Made by a program: the position numbers and the translations under genes. Positions 54,002 to 64,000 of a stretch of DNA of 64,000 nucleotides are shown piece after piece; position 1 is the stretch's first letter, and every line of letters starts with the position of its first letter. A model generated the notes under the pieces. The model saw nothing but the letters and a program-made list of their open reading frames with translations. It did not search any database and was not told the DNA's origin. Origin of the DNA: Eutreptiella sp. 'Long Island Sound 2002' (lineage: Eukaryota > Euglenozoa > Euglenophyceae > Eutreptiales > Eutreptiaceae); the NCBI GenBank assembly GCA_964036045.1, contig OZ038386.1, positions 17,558,329 through 17,622,328 of the forward strand, written 5' to 3'.

Positions 54002-54880
54002 TACATCACACTCTGTGCGTTGAGTTTTCCCTCAGCACAATACACACACAAAGCAATGCAAACGACCATTATTCATGTGAAAGGACATTATAGCAGACCT
54101 CACGTGATGCATTTGCAGAAACCAAGCAAGGGAAAGATGTCCACCGTTTCGGAAATGGAAACGGAAAAGCATGGATTGGAAGCAGCGGTACCCAGGTACG
54201 GGGTGCGTAACTTAAAACGGACGCCCGTTTCAAGATTGGGTTGTGCAACTTGAAACCGACAAATTGTCCCCTTTATTTTATTTCGTACAATTGTGCGATT
54301 ATTCTTTTGCTAAGAGAAGTTTGATGTTATTTGTGCATCCCATGAAACGTGGACAAACATGCCATGTGCTCGTGACCCTTCTCACCCATTTTTCACGGCT
54401 TTGCGTCATCCATCTAGGCGTCATGCTAACCCCCCCCCCCCCCCCGTCCCCGAGGAATCCTGGCTCAGCCAACCCGAGGACCCATCTCTGACCGGTTTAG
54501 TCCCCGGCTAAAGAGACGTTAGAGGGACGCTGGGGTAGAGTACACCGGGTGCGAAGACCCAAACGATAGAGCTTGGGTGTTCTTCCCGTTGGGGAGGACA
54601 TGGTAGTTAGTGCCTATGGTGTGAAACACCGAGGGGCGTAGGGTGTCGTGGGAACACTCGGAACTTTTTGGCACCCTGTTTGTCTCCCTGAGCCTTAGTC
54701 GAGTCGCCTGCAGTGAGGTGTCCGGTGGGATGGGCGACAGCGCCCACATACTTGGCTGATTTAAATGAGGCATCCCTCAAAGATATTTGTTCGCGAATTT
54801 TCCATCGCCGCTGATCACTTACCCCCCCCCTCGGCGTGCCTCAGCCTTTTCTCTTGGATGTTACTGAAATTTTGCGACAG
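54002..54880. other. Between minisatellite and next exon candidate
   Basis: Less GC-rich DNA with no supported frame, one poly-C run (54430-54445), and pyrimidine-rich DNA leading to an acceptor at 54879-54880. Confidence 0.4.
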
Positions 54881-55122
54881 GCAATCAATCCACTGCTTCA
54901 GAAGACCTCGATTGTGATGTGGATGAAGGCCGTGTTGTGTACATTGCGTGCCCCTATGAGTCCGTCCTGATGGAGCACTGTTTCAGATGTTACAACCCGG
55001 ACACCAGCACCGGAGAAATGGTGGTCTGCGATGGCTGGTCGGAGCGGGATGTGCGGGCCCAGTGCGACAGCCCCTTGCCGCTATCGTCGTTCGCATCTAC
55101 GGTGGGCCACGATGACTTGTGA
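54881..55122 (+). CDS. Cys-rich extracellular-type exon, possible end of gene 2
   Basis: Acceptor TTTGCGACAG|GC opens in phase 1, the phase used throughout gene 2. Frame: EDLDCDVDEGRVVYIACPYE, then MEHCFRCYNPDTSTGEMVVC, DGWSERDVRAQCDS. Six Cys within 60 residues suggest a small disulfide domain; family not recognised. The frame ends HDDL at TGA 55120-55122, or it may splice earlier at ACG|GTGGGC (55101, phase 0), possibly to a frame after TTCGCTTTAG near 55231. If it belongs to gene 2, the 60-bp array lies inside an intron of that gene. Confidence 0.45.
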
Positions 55123-56890
55123 TGGATCGAACTGCGTCGTAGGTGTGACCTCCCACGGCAGATGCGCCCTCTGTCGGTGATGCATAGCTGCGTTCCTGAT
55201 GGAGCATTTCTGAGTGTATTTTTCGCTTTAGGTGGGGGAGGGGTCTGGGCAGGTGGTGAAGCGGCTGGAGCAAGCCCTGCACTTGAACACTAGAGGCCCC
55301 CCCCGCCACACACACAGCAGCTACAGAACGGCTTGAAAACGCAGTCTGGCACGGCTGCGTGCGTGTTTCGCTGTGACTGTTTTGGGCAGGGTTTGCGGTG
55401 GTTAGAAATTGGACGACGAGATTTTTCCGAAGTGTTTTTGGGCGCACACATTTTGCACCCCCACACCCCCCTTCCTCGAAGGCACGTTTTGTTCCACACA
55501 CACGCACCCACACGCGAAAAAGGGGGACCAGCGGTCTGGTGCGTTGGCGGGGCCTGCAATGTCAAAGGCACAATTTTGTCTCATAAATTTCACATTGTGC
55601 CAGAAAAAAACATTCACGCTTGGTCTTCAGCCCAAGTTCCAGCGCCGGGGGGCCTGGGGATCGGTTGCTCATCGTGTCGGTCAGTGGTGCTCCAGGCCAC
55701 ACATGGTGCTTGTACACACCCGCCCCCCATACACGCGGCTCCCCCCCACCCACCACCTCCTACACACATGTCCCTCCATCCCCACCCCCACCACTGATTT
55801 GCATTAGCACAAAGGGCACACGAAAGACATGGCACTGGACACCGCTTGTACTAAATTGCTACATGCTTTTATGGAAGACCCACCCCGGCGCAGTGCATGC
55901 GGCCTCCCAACATTCCCAACATTGAATAACGGACCAGCTGTCTCGTTAGTGTAGTTCCACCGATGGAGTTGCGATGTTCCAACATAGTTCCTAAAAAATC
56001 TTTGCGCTATTCCTGCGTAGTTCCTCAAAATCTCTGCACCGCTCTTACATAGTTCCTACCCCGATGCACCTACAAGATCTCTTTCGTTTTGCAGTGTTCA
56101 TGCCATGCTACACATTTCCTCATGCGCGTCCGTATGTTGTCCTACAAACATACCTACGGTGGTCCTACGTCGTTCCTAAAACTCTCTGCACTGTTCCGAC
56201 GTCGTTCCTTAACGATTTTGCGCTGTTCCTCCGTAGTGCGGACCTACACTAACAAGACAGCTGTAAGGGACCCCTGGAGGGTCTGGAGACAGCAGGACGC
56301 AACAAAGTAATGTGCCACAGGTACCAGGGATGTGCACGACGACAGTCGTTGCTTCTGTCCAAGGCCTGCTTCCCTGTGTTCGGATCCTTCTCTGCACGGA
56401 AGCCCTTGTCCAGAGGGGGCGGTGAAGTGGGGACCTCCGGCCCTCGCGGTTAGGGTGCGGCGATGCCGTGGACCCGGTCATGCCCTGCCCGACCCATGCA
56501 CACAAGACCCGCGCGCACACACACACCCCACCGCCCCTGCCCGCCGTCAGGGACCCCCCATTTTCGAGGCGACCCCTACCCGACCCTCAGAAAGCAGCGC
56601 TCATTTCGTCGCCCTCTGGGCCAGAGGGGCTGTACGCGCGCTGCTCCCTTGCGCTCTGCCCAGGGGGAGCGTGCCACCGACTTTCCCGTTGGCACGTACT
56701 GAGCGCCGCAACACCAGACCACCACAACACCCTCCCCCCTGGACCCCCCCCCCCCTCCTCTCTTCTAACGCATGCCTACCTCACGTTCCAGTCGCTGTCA
56801 CCGTCCGCCGTGGAGTGGTATTCATGTGCCCCAAGTTGGCCTTCTCCCCGGGTGTCCCCATTGCTTTGCATCAGCGGTTGGACCAGCCTT
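55123..56890. other. Low-support region
   Basis: Contains repeated GTTCCTACAT-like and GTTCCTAAAA-like phrases (about 55980-56235), CACACACC-rich DNA and poly-C runs. No supported exon, apart from a weak continuation of the previous exon near 55231. Confidence 0.4.
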
Positions 56891-56905
56891 GACCGCACCA
56901 TCTCG

Positions 56906-57100
56906 TCAGCTGCGAGCTGGACCCCGGGACCTTGAAATGCGTCATGTGCCCCGACGAGTGTGCGCTTGTGGGCTGCACAGCGCCTCCGTTGCACTGGGAT
57001 TGTGGCGCCGTCATCTGTGCTACTTCGGATGCTGGCCTCTATGAGAGCTCCAACCCAAAACCCAGTCGCCGGGACACTCTGGGGCTGGAAGGACGTAACT
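56906..57100 (+). CDS. Cys-rich exon candidate, unknown
   Basis: After an acceptor-like ATCTCGTCAG (56905) one frame reads CELDPGTLKCVMCPDECALV, then GCTAPPLHWDCGAVICATSD, GLEGRNYSRCG, with eight Cys in about 65 residues. The antisense frame is open too, but this one has the spacing of an extracellular disulfide domain. The frame would need a phase 2 junction, unlike gene 2, so it may belong to another gene. Right boundary not determined. Confidence 0.35.
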
Positions 57101-58130
57101 ATTCGCGGTGTGGGACGGCGTCTGTGTCGGCGCATTTCCTTGGAGGAGCATTCTTGTCCCATGTGACGGTTCGTTATCAGTTGGGCCATTGCTCGTCAGT
57201 TACCGCCAGACATTCGTGCTGGCACTCGCACACTGCCAACAAACCATCAAAATCGGTTGTAACTGGCCAACCGTCGTCGATCATCATTTGTTTGCCCCCC
57301 CGTTGACTTTCCGCTGCCGTTGCAAGCGCATGCCACGTCGCACGACCCCCCTCCTTCGTGGCACGTGCCTTTCTGCCGTCACACAGCGCGGACTGGGCAG
57401 GACGTCGGCCGCCTCATCGCTCTTTTGCGGCTTTGGACGAGTTCTGGACCCACCGGTGGATCCCGGCCCAGTCGCCTCGAATGTTGTTTCCGCAGGCCGC
57501 GCGTGCAGTGCGGGGAATCCAACGCGCGTGAACGCAGGAAGAAGTGCCGGGGGGGGGGGGGGGGGGCTCGGTTCCCATAAGCATAAGCGTCCCCCCTCCC
57601 CCTTCGGCCAAAGTCGCCGGGCTCAGGGCTGACATGACGATCATTTGAGGCACATACGCACCTCACACATACCCCCCTCACACAAAGCAGCCCGCTCCTG
57701 CGGTCGGGTCCAGCGACCTTTCCAGTACTTCCTGTGCACAACCACCGCACTGCAGCCAACACCGACACGCCAATGTCCTGCCAAAACGACCCCCCTCCAC
57801 CCCGGCCACCCCCCCGGCCCCGTCGAATGCACCGGATGCGACGGCCAGAGCCCTGGTGCTGCTCTGTCTCTCGCTCCCACACCGACAGCCACAGGGACCA
57901 ACAACGAAGTGCCCGTCAGCACTCGAAAGCAGGACCGCCAGCTACAGCCCCGCAGCTGCAGCGGATCTTGAGGCCCCAAGCCCCAAGCCGTGAAACCCAA
58001 ACTTTGCGGATTCCGGGGGGACATCCAGTGCTGCCGCCAAGGCATTGCCCCTTCCGCGATCACGAGGCATGGCCATACCCGAGTTGGTCCATTTTCTCGG
58101 GATTGCAGGCCAAAGCCCCCCCCCCCCCCC
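57101..58130. other. Low-support region
   Basis: Includes AACCG/CGGTT-type motifs (57165-57290), a poly-G run (57550-57567) and Pro/Thr/Ser-rich frames around 57750-57970 of low information. No exon is claimed. Confidence 0.35.
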
Positions 58131-58524
58131 CCGAGTGCGCCGCGCCGCCTATATTCCGGACGCGATGCCTGTTACCGCGTCAACAATGCCCCAGCGATAG
58201 CAGGCTACGTCCGTGGGCCCGAGCAGCCCGTCCACGGGGTGCGTTGAATCTTTGTAAACTCACGAGTCGATGAGACACCACTAGCCCCCCCTCCAACTTG
58301 TTTGCAGGGACGAGACCCCTGAGATTGTCAGCGGTGAAGAGGCGTGCCGCATGGGCCCTCTACCTCCACCATCCGAACCCTCTGACTCCTCCAACAGCGA
58401 GGAGGAGTCATCACCCCCTTTGCGAAGCAAAATGGGTACTATTGGCTCTCGAAAAACAAGCGAGGAAGCGTCTGCTACAAGATCTTTGACTCATACTTCG
58501 AAAATGAAGAAGGGGGTGCAACTT
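58131..58524 (+). CDS. Two possible exons of an unknown gene
   Basis: About 58160-58242 reads DACYRVNNAPAIAGYVRGPE and can end at a donor-like ACGGG|GTGCGT (phase 0). After an acceptor-like CTCCTCCAACAG at about 58398 a phase 0 frame reads VITPFAKQNGYYWLSKNKRG, then VCYKIFDSYFENEEGGATY, closing at TGA near 58524. The second piece is strongly protein-like. A different frame over 58312-58395 (DETPEIVSGEEACRM) also looks plausible, so a 1-base frameshift in GAGGAGGAG is an alternative. No family recognised. Confidence 0.3.
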
Positions 58525-60190
58525 ACTGACGGTGAGCTTAGCGGAGGTGGAGGTGGAACCTTTGGTAGATTTATCCTGTGTACCACAGCCACCAATTGGG
58601 ACCTCACACCCCCAACCCCCCGCACGCGCGCGTGTTCCGTGAGCCGAACGCCTGGGGTTTGCACAAGATGATGCGTGTGCCCAACGGTGCACAACTGCAC
58701 GCGGTGCGGGTGCGTGCACAAGGTCCGTGCGGGGATTGCATTTCAACGCCCGAGTGGATGGCTGCGGAATCCCCTGTCCTCGAACCATGTGGCAGTCTGC
58801 AACGACCATCAGCGTGCGCCGTCTGGGCCTGCTCTGCTGCCAGCCCCACACACACACACACACCGCGCGCGATCACGGTTCGATTCTGTCCATTCCACCG
58901 TACCAGCGCTGTTGTAGGCTGAGAGAAGGCTTTTCCTGCGGCGCACAGTTTGGGAAACCTGCCTGATTCTGGAATATTGCGGTTTGTGCATTGTTGACCT
59001 AACAACTGAAGCCCATGTGACTTGTGTTGGGGCTGTTTTGGCTGCTGGGTTTTTTTTAATAAGTGGTGCCAGGAGCGGCTCCTCTTGGTTACAAAATAGG
59101 CAGTGAATCAGCCCTTCCTGTCCTAAGCACAGCGATGCCACAGTGCGCACAGATGTGATGTGATGCCACAGGGATGATGATATTTGCCTGGAATGGCCAC
59201 GGCTCTTTGCTGCATTCATTGACCGTCATCGCCCGGGATATCACCCGGGGACCATTGATCAGCCGCCTGCGTATCCGTGGAGATAGGGGTAGGGCGCGGT
59301 GGATTGCCCGAGGGGGGCGGGGGGAGGGGGGCTGCAGCGAATCAAACGAGGCCCAACGAAACACTTGTGTGTCATCCTGTCAGTGAACACGTTCTGCAGA
59401 ATGCCGCACAGAACATAACGAGAGGCGATTGTCCGGTTCGGTTTCCTTCTTCGGCCCCGAACGCGCGAACCGCGTTCCACCCGGTGCCCATTGGGACGGC
59501 GCCGCCTGGTCATGGAGGGTCCGGAAACACCCGTGCAGGTGTCGAGTGGACGAGACCGGGACGGGCACAACCCCGTCCGATGGGACGTGGCCGGACCCAA
59601 CGGGAGCAGGCCTCCCAGGGGGTTGCCATGGAAACATGCAGCATGCATTCGCAAAGCAAACGGGCAGTCGTGTGGCAACACGGTGACCTGCAGCCCTGGC
59701 GCAGAATCTGGGCCGACTGCCCGAGAGCCTGTTCGCTATTCAGGCCTGATGACCAAAAAAAAGCATCATGAATTCGCAAGGCAAACGTCGCCAACTCCAT
59801 GGCAGGCTCCTGGAGAATGGCATTGCTGTATGAAGCCGCGTCTTTGGTAAACCCCCGTTCAGCCAAAAAAAATGCGGTGTGATCCACCAGGTCCATCACC
59901 TGCTTGTCAGACTACCGAACCTTGGCATGGACTGCGGGAACCTCGGCAGAGTCCCTCGGTGGGACTGCTGCTGTCGAAGGGGGGGACAGGGGTGCATGTG
60001 GATCTTTTTGAGTTTATAATGGTGCCTGCCCCGTGCCCCTCTTCCCCCTGCCCTGCTCCTGCGCTGCGGCTTCGCCCCGTCCACCCCGTCTCCTGCCCAT
60101 GCCCACTCCAAATGGACCCCAACATGGCGATGACGGGCTCGTTGAACTAATACTGTGGAGCTGGCCCGGCGGAAGCCACGGAGCCACCAC
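58525..60190. other. Region without a supported gene
   Basis: Mixed composition; CA tract near 58848-58863. The minus-strand frame 59510-59899 (MMDLVDHTAFFLAERGFTKD start) is protein-like for about 85 codons but degenerates into an Arg/Pro-rich tail and has no recognised domain. Confidence 0.35.
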
Positions 60191-60191
60191 C

Positions 60192-60368
60192 CCACTTCCA
60201 GGGTGGTCCTGGGGCAGCAAACCAGGTTCTGGCGTAAAGTGCATATCACACTGGTCGAGGGGCAACACAGGGACGCACCCCTGGCCTACACCGTGTGCCT
60301 CACCAATGGGAAGCGACCCGACCCGAGGACGCCAGTGTGGCCATACAGGCTCAACCGGGAAGACCTGG
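60192..60368 (+). CDS. Exon candidate, unknown
   Basis: A frame reading VVLGQQTRFWRKVHITLVEG, then YTVCLTNGKRPDPRTPVWPY, RLNREDL, ends at a donor-like GACCTG|GTAAAA. Left boundary uncertain. Balanced composition supports coding, but nothing identifies the family or links it to a gene. Confidence 0.25.
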
Positions 60369-60469
60369 TAAAAATGGTAATACCTACACACTGCTGCACA
60401 TACATACCATGGACATCAGTGCGAACAGAATGCATTGAATTTGCAACTATTTCTGCGGAGAGTGTTTGA

Positions 60470-61820
60470 GCAAATTACCATGCCCAATGCCATTGGCTTT
60501 TTTGTCATCATTTTTTGTCATGATGCTGTTTTGTGGTTCGGATTGCTTTTGCCGCTTCGAACCATCACATTTGGTGACAGATAACAATCACTTGGCGAGG
60601 CAAGGTGGTGTTGTGAGCTGTCTCACACTCCACCATATCCATCACTTTAATAGTTGCATTTGCTACTGACTCTGAGGCAATTTAGACAACGTGCTACTAA
60701 TACCCTGTTCACGAGAGCTGCATTGTCTCAGAGGCCTATGCAAACCTAACCTAACCTTGCAAATGTTGCACGTTTTTGATGTGTCATTGTGTGGCTGTTC
60801 ATTTTTTCATTTGTTGGTGTGGACCAACCAGAATATCAGGTTGTGACATTCAGCTTGGGCTGGCTAATTGGCACAGGCCTGTTGTGCACCCTGATTTCAT
60901 CCATCTTGTATCCTTTGTATGACATTAATGGATTGTGCAGATGGTTATCGGATGCTCATTCGAGATTCTCCAGGCAACTTCATGTAAACTGAAGTTCGTA
61001 GTAATTTGGTGGCTAGGGGAATGCCATGCATGCAGTGCGCACGCAGTGCGAAGTTTTGGATGTCGACAAATACTCGAAACCTAGTTTCGGCCCCTTTTCA
61101 CAAGTTTTTGGTTCCGTACCAGGGTTTCTTTTAGCTTCCTAAGCATTTAGGATGTGGCATATTTGAATTGTCAAGGTGCGCCACGCAAGACAAGAGATGG
61201 AAAGCATTGAAGGAAATCATGTTTGAAAGCTTTGAGGATGCTCGCCAAGATCAGCTCCCAAAACACAAATGGCAAGGTACAAATACACATTGATGAACCT
61301 ATGCATGTGTAGATGCGTAGTTCTGCATGTGGCTGTTTGGCGCCCTTGAAGGCCCTTGAAGGCATTTTCATTGTTCTCATGTGGGCTTTGCTGCTTCGCC
61401 GTGCTACTAGACAGGTGACAGGTATTCTTGGGTGAGTATCCCAGCCTCTGCGTCCGCAGTGCGCACGCAGTGCAAGAACTTGGCCCAGTTCTCAATTTCT
61501 GAAGTGCTGCAAACAATTGCAGGTGATCTTCCAAACACTGAAAGGGAGGAGTGAACATGGTGGTCTGTTGTGTTGTGCTCTTTGCATTGGGGGTGGAAAT
61601 TGGGTGTAGATGATTGCCTGGGTCGCAAAGTGCTGCACCCTTGTCTAGCCCCTTTGAACCTCATACGGCGCTTCAATTGGCGAACTCTGGTGGAAGCGAC
61701 CAACGTTGGTGCAACGCTGAAATTCATGGGGAGGGTTTTGGTGAGTAGTGGAAAGTCAATTCCTTGCCAAACCCCAATTCATCAGCCCAATTCATCCACC
61801 AATACACATGCAAATGGATA
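60470..61820. other. Less GC-rich region, no gene seen
   Basis: Contains two copies of GCAGTGCGCACGCAGTGC (about 61039 and 61457) and short unsupported frames. It probably forms the left flank of the transposon-like unit; terminal repeats were not found. Confidence 0.4.
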
Positions 61821-61824
61821 ATAA

Positions 61825-62790
61825 ATGGACCCCACTCGGATCACACGAGGTGGCGGGTTGCGTGCTAGTTGCACTGGTACATCATTCCAAGTCCTGAAGT
61901 TGTTGGATTTCACCTCCTTTGAGGACACGGAATTGATTCCTTGGGATAAAGCCAAGGAAACTTTGCTGCGCCTTGCAACCACCCCTCCTCCATCAACCGC
62001 GCGCATTTGCTTTTTGATGGAGTACGAGGGTTTCTTGATTGGTGTGGGGAGTAGGAATGACCGATGGTTTTACGTTGATGTACAAGGATCTCCCCGGGCT
62101 CCAAGTGCTGGAGCACTCTATACCGAGTTTTCCACTCTTGCGGACCTTGTCGAAGTTGTGCTACTTCCCGATGGTTTGGCACGGACGGCCACCTCACCCA
62201 ATGAAGCCCAAGCATGCCGAATTTGGACAGTTACGGTTAGGGCCAAAATTTTACCAGGCACAGTTGCCAAGGGCACACTTGGCCGTTGTAATGTTCAGGA
62301 CATCCGTCGGAAGCTTACTGAGGATTGTGCAGTTATTACTCTAATGCTACAATCTGCACATATCATCGCCACTCCTGCTGATGTGCATGAAGTGTTGCGC
62401 ACCCTCGGCGTAGTGCAAATACAACCAGTTGCGCCACCTACATTGCAAGCACCCATGCCCCCAAGTATTTCTTCGGATTCTTCTGCGCAAATAGTGCGGC
62501 CTGGCAACAATGTGCATCAACCACGGGAACGCACATTGTTGACTTTTTTCCCGGCAAAACGGTCCAGTGGGAATCCCAGCCCGCAATCAACTCCTACCAT
62601 GCCTACAGCGACAAGCACCCCAATTCCCAAGCAATCCGTTGTGCCTACAGAATTGCCACTCCCACCCCCACCATGTCCGAAAGTGCTGCCATTTGGAATC
62701 AAAGATGTAAACCATTTACGCCGGGCATATCCACTATGGCTTGGGCTTGGAATCGGTAGACCCGCCGTGTACTGGCGAAGGATCCTATGA
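61825..62790 (+). CDS. Transposon-like ORF 1 (321 codons)
   Basis: Uninterrupted from ATG 61825 (MDPTRITRGGGLRASCTGTS). N-half is a compact, globular-looking domain (ARICFLMEYEGFLIGVGSRN, then WFYVDVQGSPRAPSAGALYT, EFSTLADLVEVVLLPDG). The C-half is Pro/Ser/Thr-rich and contains ERTLLTFFPAKR, similar to a PCNA-interacting PIP-box (Q-x-x-hydrophobic-x-x-FF) with Glu in place of Gln. It overlaps by about 80 bases an open frame shifted by +1 that continues to the window edge, so ORF 1 and ORF 2 may be one polyprotein joined by frameshift or a small intron, or a damaged gene. No exact family assigned. Confidence 0.6.
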   Translation: MDPTRITRGGGLRASCTGTSFQVLKLLDFTSFEDTELIPWDKAKETLLRLATTPPPSTARICFLMEYEGFLIGVGSRNDRWFYVDVQGSPRAPSAGALYTEFSTLADLVEVVLLPDGLARTATSPNEAQACRIWTVTVRAKILPGTVAKGTLGRCNVQDIRRKLTEDCAVITLMLQSAHIIATPADVHEVLRTLGVVQIQPVAPPTLQAPMPPSISSDSSAQIVRPGNNVHQPRERTLLTFFPAKRSSGNPSPQSTPTMPTATSTPIPKQSVVPTELPLPPPPCPKVLPFGIKDVNHLRRAYPLWLGLGIGRPAVYWRRIL

Positions 62791-64000
62791 TTCCACGGGG
62801 TGCATTGTGCCATGTTCCCTGTGTGCTGGTGTGAGGGGAAGTGTTGTGCTGCATCGGTGGATGGTTGAGGCTAGAGAGCCAGACAAAGGTGTACAACATT
62901 GGAAGTTAGGCTTCGAGGCTTTGTGTATCCGGGCCGATGGTCACTGCCGTGAAAAGAGGACGGTCAGTCAAAAATTGGCTCGTAGCATTCATCGATGCCA
63001 ACACTTGATGAACAAATGTGCAGAATCGAAAGCATTAATCCTTGCGGTTGCGGATGATGATCGGCCGTTACTGCAAAGGCGCGTGGCTCGGCTCATTGGT
63101 GCTGGACATTCTCCTTCGGCTGTTATGGCAGACATGTCCAAAGCATTCAAAATCAGATCTTATACCGAGAAAGAGAATGCTATTGCCGGATTAGCTGCTC
63201 TTGGTGTGGGTGGGTGTGAATTTTTGAAAGTTGCCAACCGCGGCGGCATCTCGCCATCATATGACACGGCCATGGTGGACATGAAGTTTGAAGAGCCCTT
63301 GCGGCCGGGGATCGCCCCCACAACGACATTCATTCTAAAGTGTCCCCCCAACCATCCTGATCCGCTTTTATGGGATCTCCTTGTGGACGAGATTTCTTTG
63401 CAACCTCAGATTGGGGTGGTGAGATCGGGCCATGCGACCGGTGCATGTAGAACGTGCACCTCGAGGGAGCATCGCTTGGTTGACCAAGAAACGGTGGACG
63501 AATTGGCTAACTTGCTTGAGGACTCTAACTCCAATGTCCATCTCGCCGAGTATGCAACGGTGTGGTCGGTTGCTGCCCACCATGGTTCCCTTTACCGACC
63601 CATCCCGCTTTGGGTAGTTCCCAGGTGCAACGGCTTCACATCTGACGACATGGCTCAACAACGTAGGCAACTTGTGACTACCTTTCGTGAAGTATTGAAG
63701 TCTGCACGCCCTTGTGATGCCATGGCGTTGACAGCCACTGACGGCGATAGTCGCCGCAGCCGTGCCTTGGATGAGAGCTTGTACCGGGAACTTGCTCGGG
63801 CCCATGCACCCATGGAAATGCCGTTGCCCTTCTACTCATTCTTCGTTGATGATCTTGGGATGGCGGCAAATTTTGATCCCATTCATGAGCTTGGCCGATT
63901 GCGCAATGCCATCTTGAGCCGCAACATAAAGATGTATAGCGTTCACCTTAGCGCAGAAGCATTGCTATCCGTAGCCCATCATGTGGGCATTACGATTGGT
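62711..64000 (+). CDS. Transposase-like ORF 2, truncated by window edge
   Basis: Open for 430 codons from after a TAA at 62708-62710 to the last base, with no stop; first Met at 62861. N-part has a zinc-type cluster (CIVPCSLCAG, later FEALCIRADGHC and IHRCQHLMNKC). C-part has ALTATDGDSRRSRALDESLY followed about 40 residues later by NFDPIHELGRLRNAILSRNI. The DGD-x-x-R and DP-x-H-x-x-x-R-x-RN patterns are what I would expect around the first two acidic residues of RNase H-fold transposases of poorly characterised protist and fungal DNA transposons; this is inference. The product would be nuclear. Third catalytic residue and 3' terminus lie beyond the window. Confidence 0.55.

Overview
This is nuclear DNA from a microbial eukaryote (a protist or alga). 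Protein domains are split across short GC-rich exons with clean GT...AG boundaries and separated by introns of 0.4 to 8 kb. The introns are full of homopolymer C/G runs, microsatellites and dispersed repeats. Interstitial CCCTAA repeats imply a TTAGGG-type telomere. I see no rRNA, complete tRNA, operon or CRISPR array. The species cannot be named from this sequence. All gene models below were built by eye from frame, splice phase and domain logic.

Region 1 (about 2.0-21.8 kb, + strand) is one seven-exon gene for a protein of about 1,340 residues: degenerate IQ motifs, a C2-like domain, an Ala/Glu-rich region, a coiled coil, and C-terminal leucine-rich repeats. All six introns are phase 0 and most sit in AG|GT contexts. 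Intron 3 holds an unrecognised 274-residue ORF on the opposite strand. Intron 5 (8.2 kb) holds a subtelomere-like tandem array: units of about 1.1 kb with inverted ends, joined by CCCTAA repeats.

Region 2 (21.8-33.6 kb) is a less GC-rich intergenic block with no confident gene. It holds a tRNA-like segment, protein-like minus-strand frames (one broken by a 10-bp tandem duplication, one coiled-coil frame with an in-frame TAG), a terminal-inverted-repeat element and other repeats.

Region 3 (33.6 to at least 48.4 kb, possibly 55.1 kb, + strand) is a second multi-exon gene in which every intron is phase 1. It encodes a secreted M12B/reprolysin-like metalloprotease: signal peptide, propeptide-like region, zinc site, a Cys-containing module, three PPC-like beta-sandwich repeats (one per exon), a 27-nt linker micro-exon and a MAM domain. 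A further Cys-rich exon at 54.9 kb is phase-compatible. The modules suggest extracellular or cell-surface proteolysis with adhesion or substrate-binding accessory domains.

Region 4 (49.5-54.0 kb) is a 60-bp minisatellite with a 960-bp higher-order repeat, open in several frames. One minus-strand frame reads as an Asp/Gly-rich, Ca-binding-like protein. Region 5 (55-61.8 kb) has scattered Cys-rich or protein-like exon candidates. Region 6 (61.8-64.0 kb, cut by the window edge) is a transposon-like two-frame coding unit whose second ORF has DGD and DP.H motifs suggestive of an RNase H-fold transposase.
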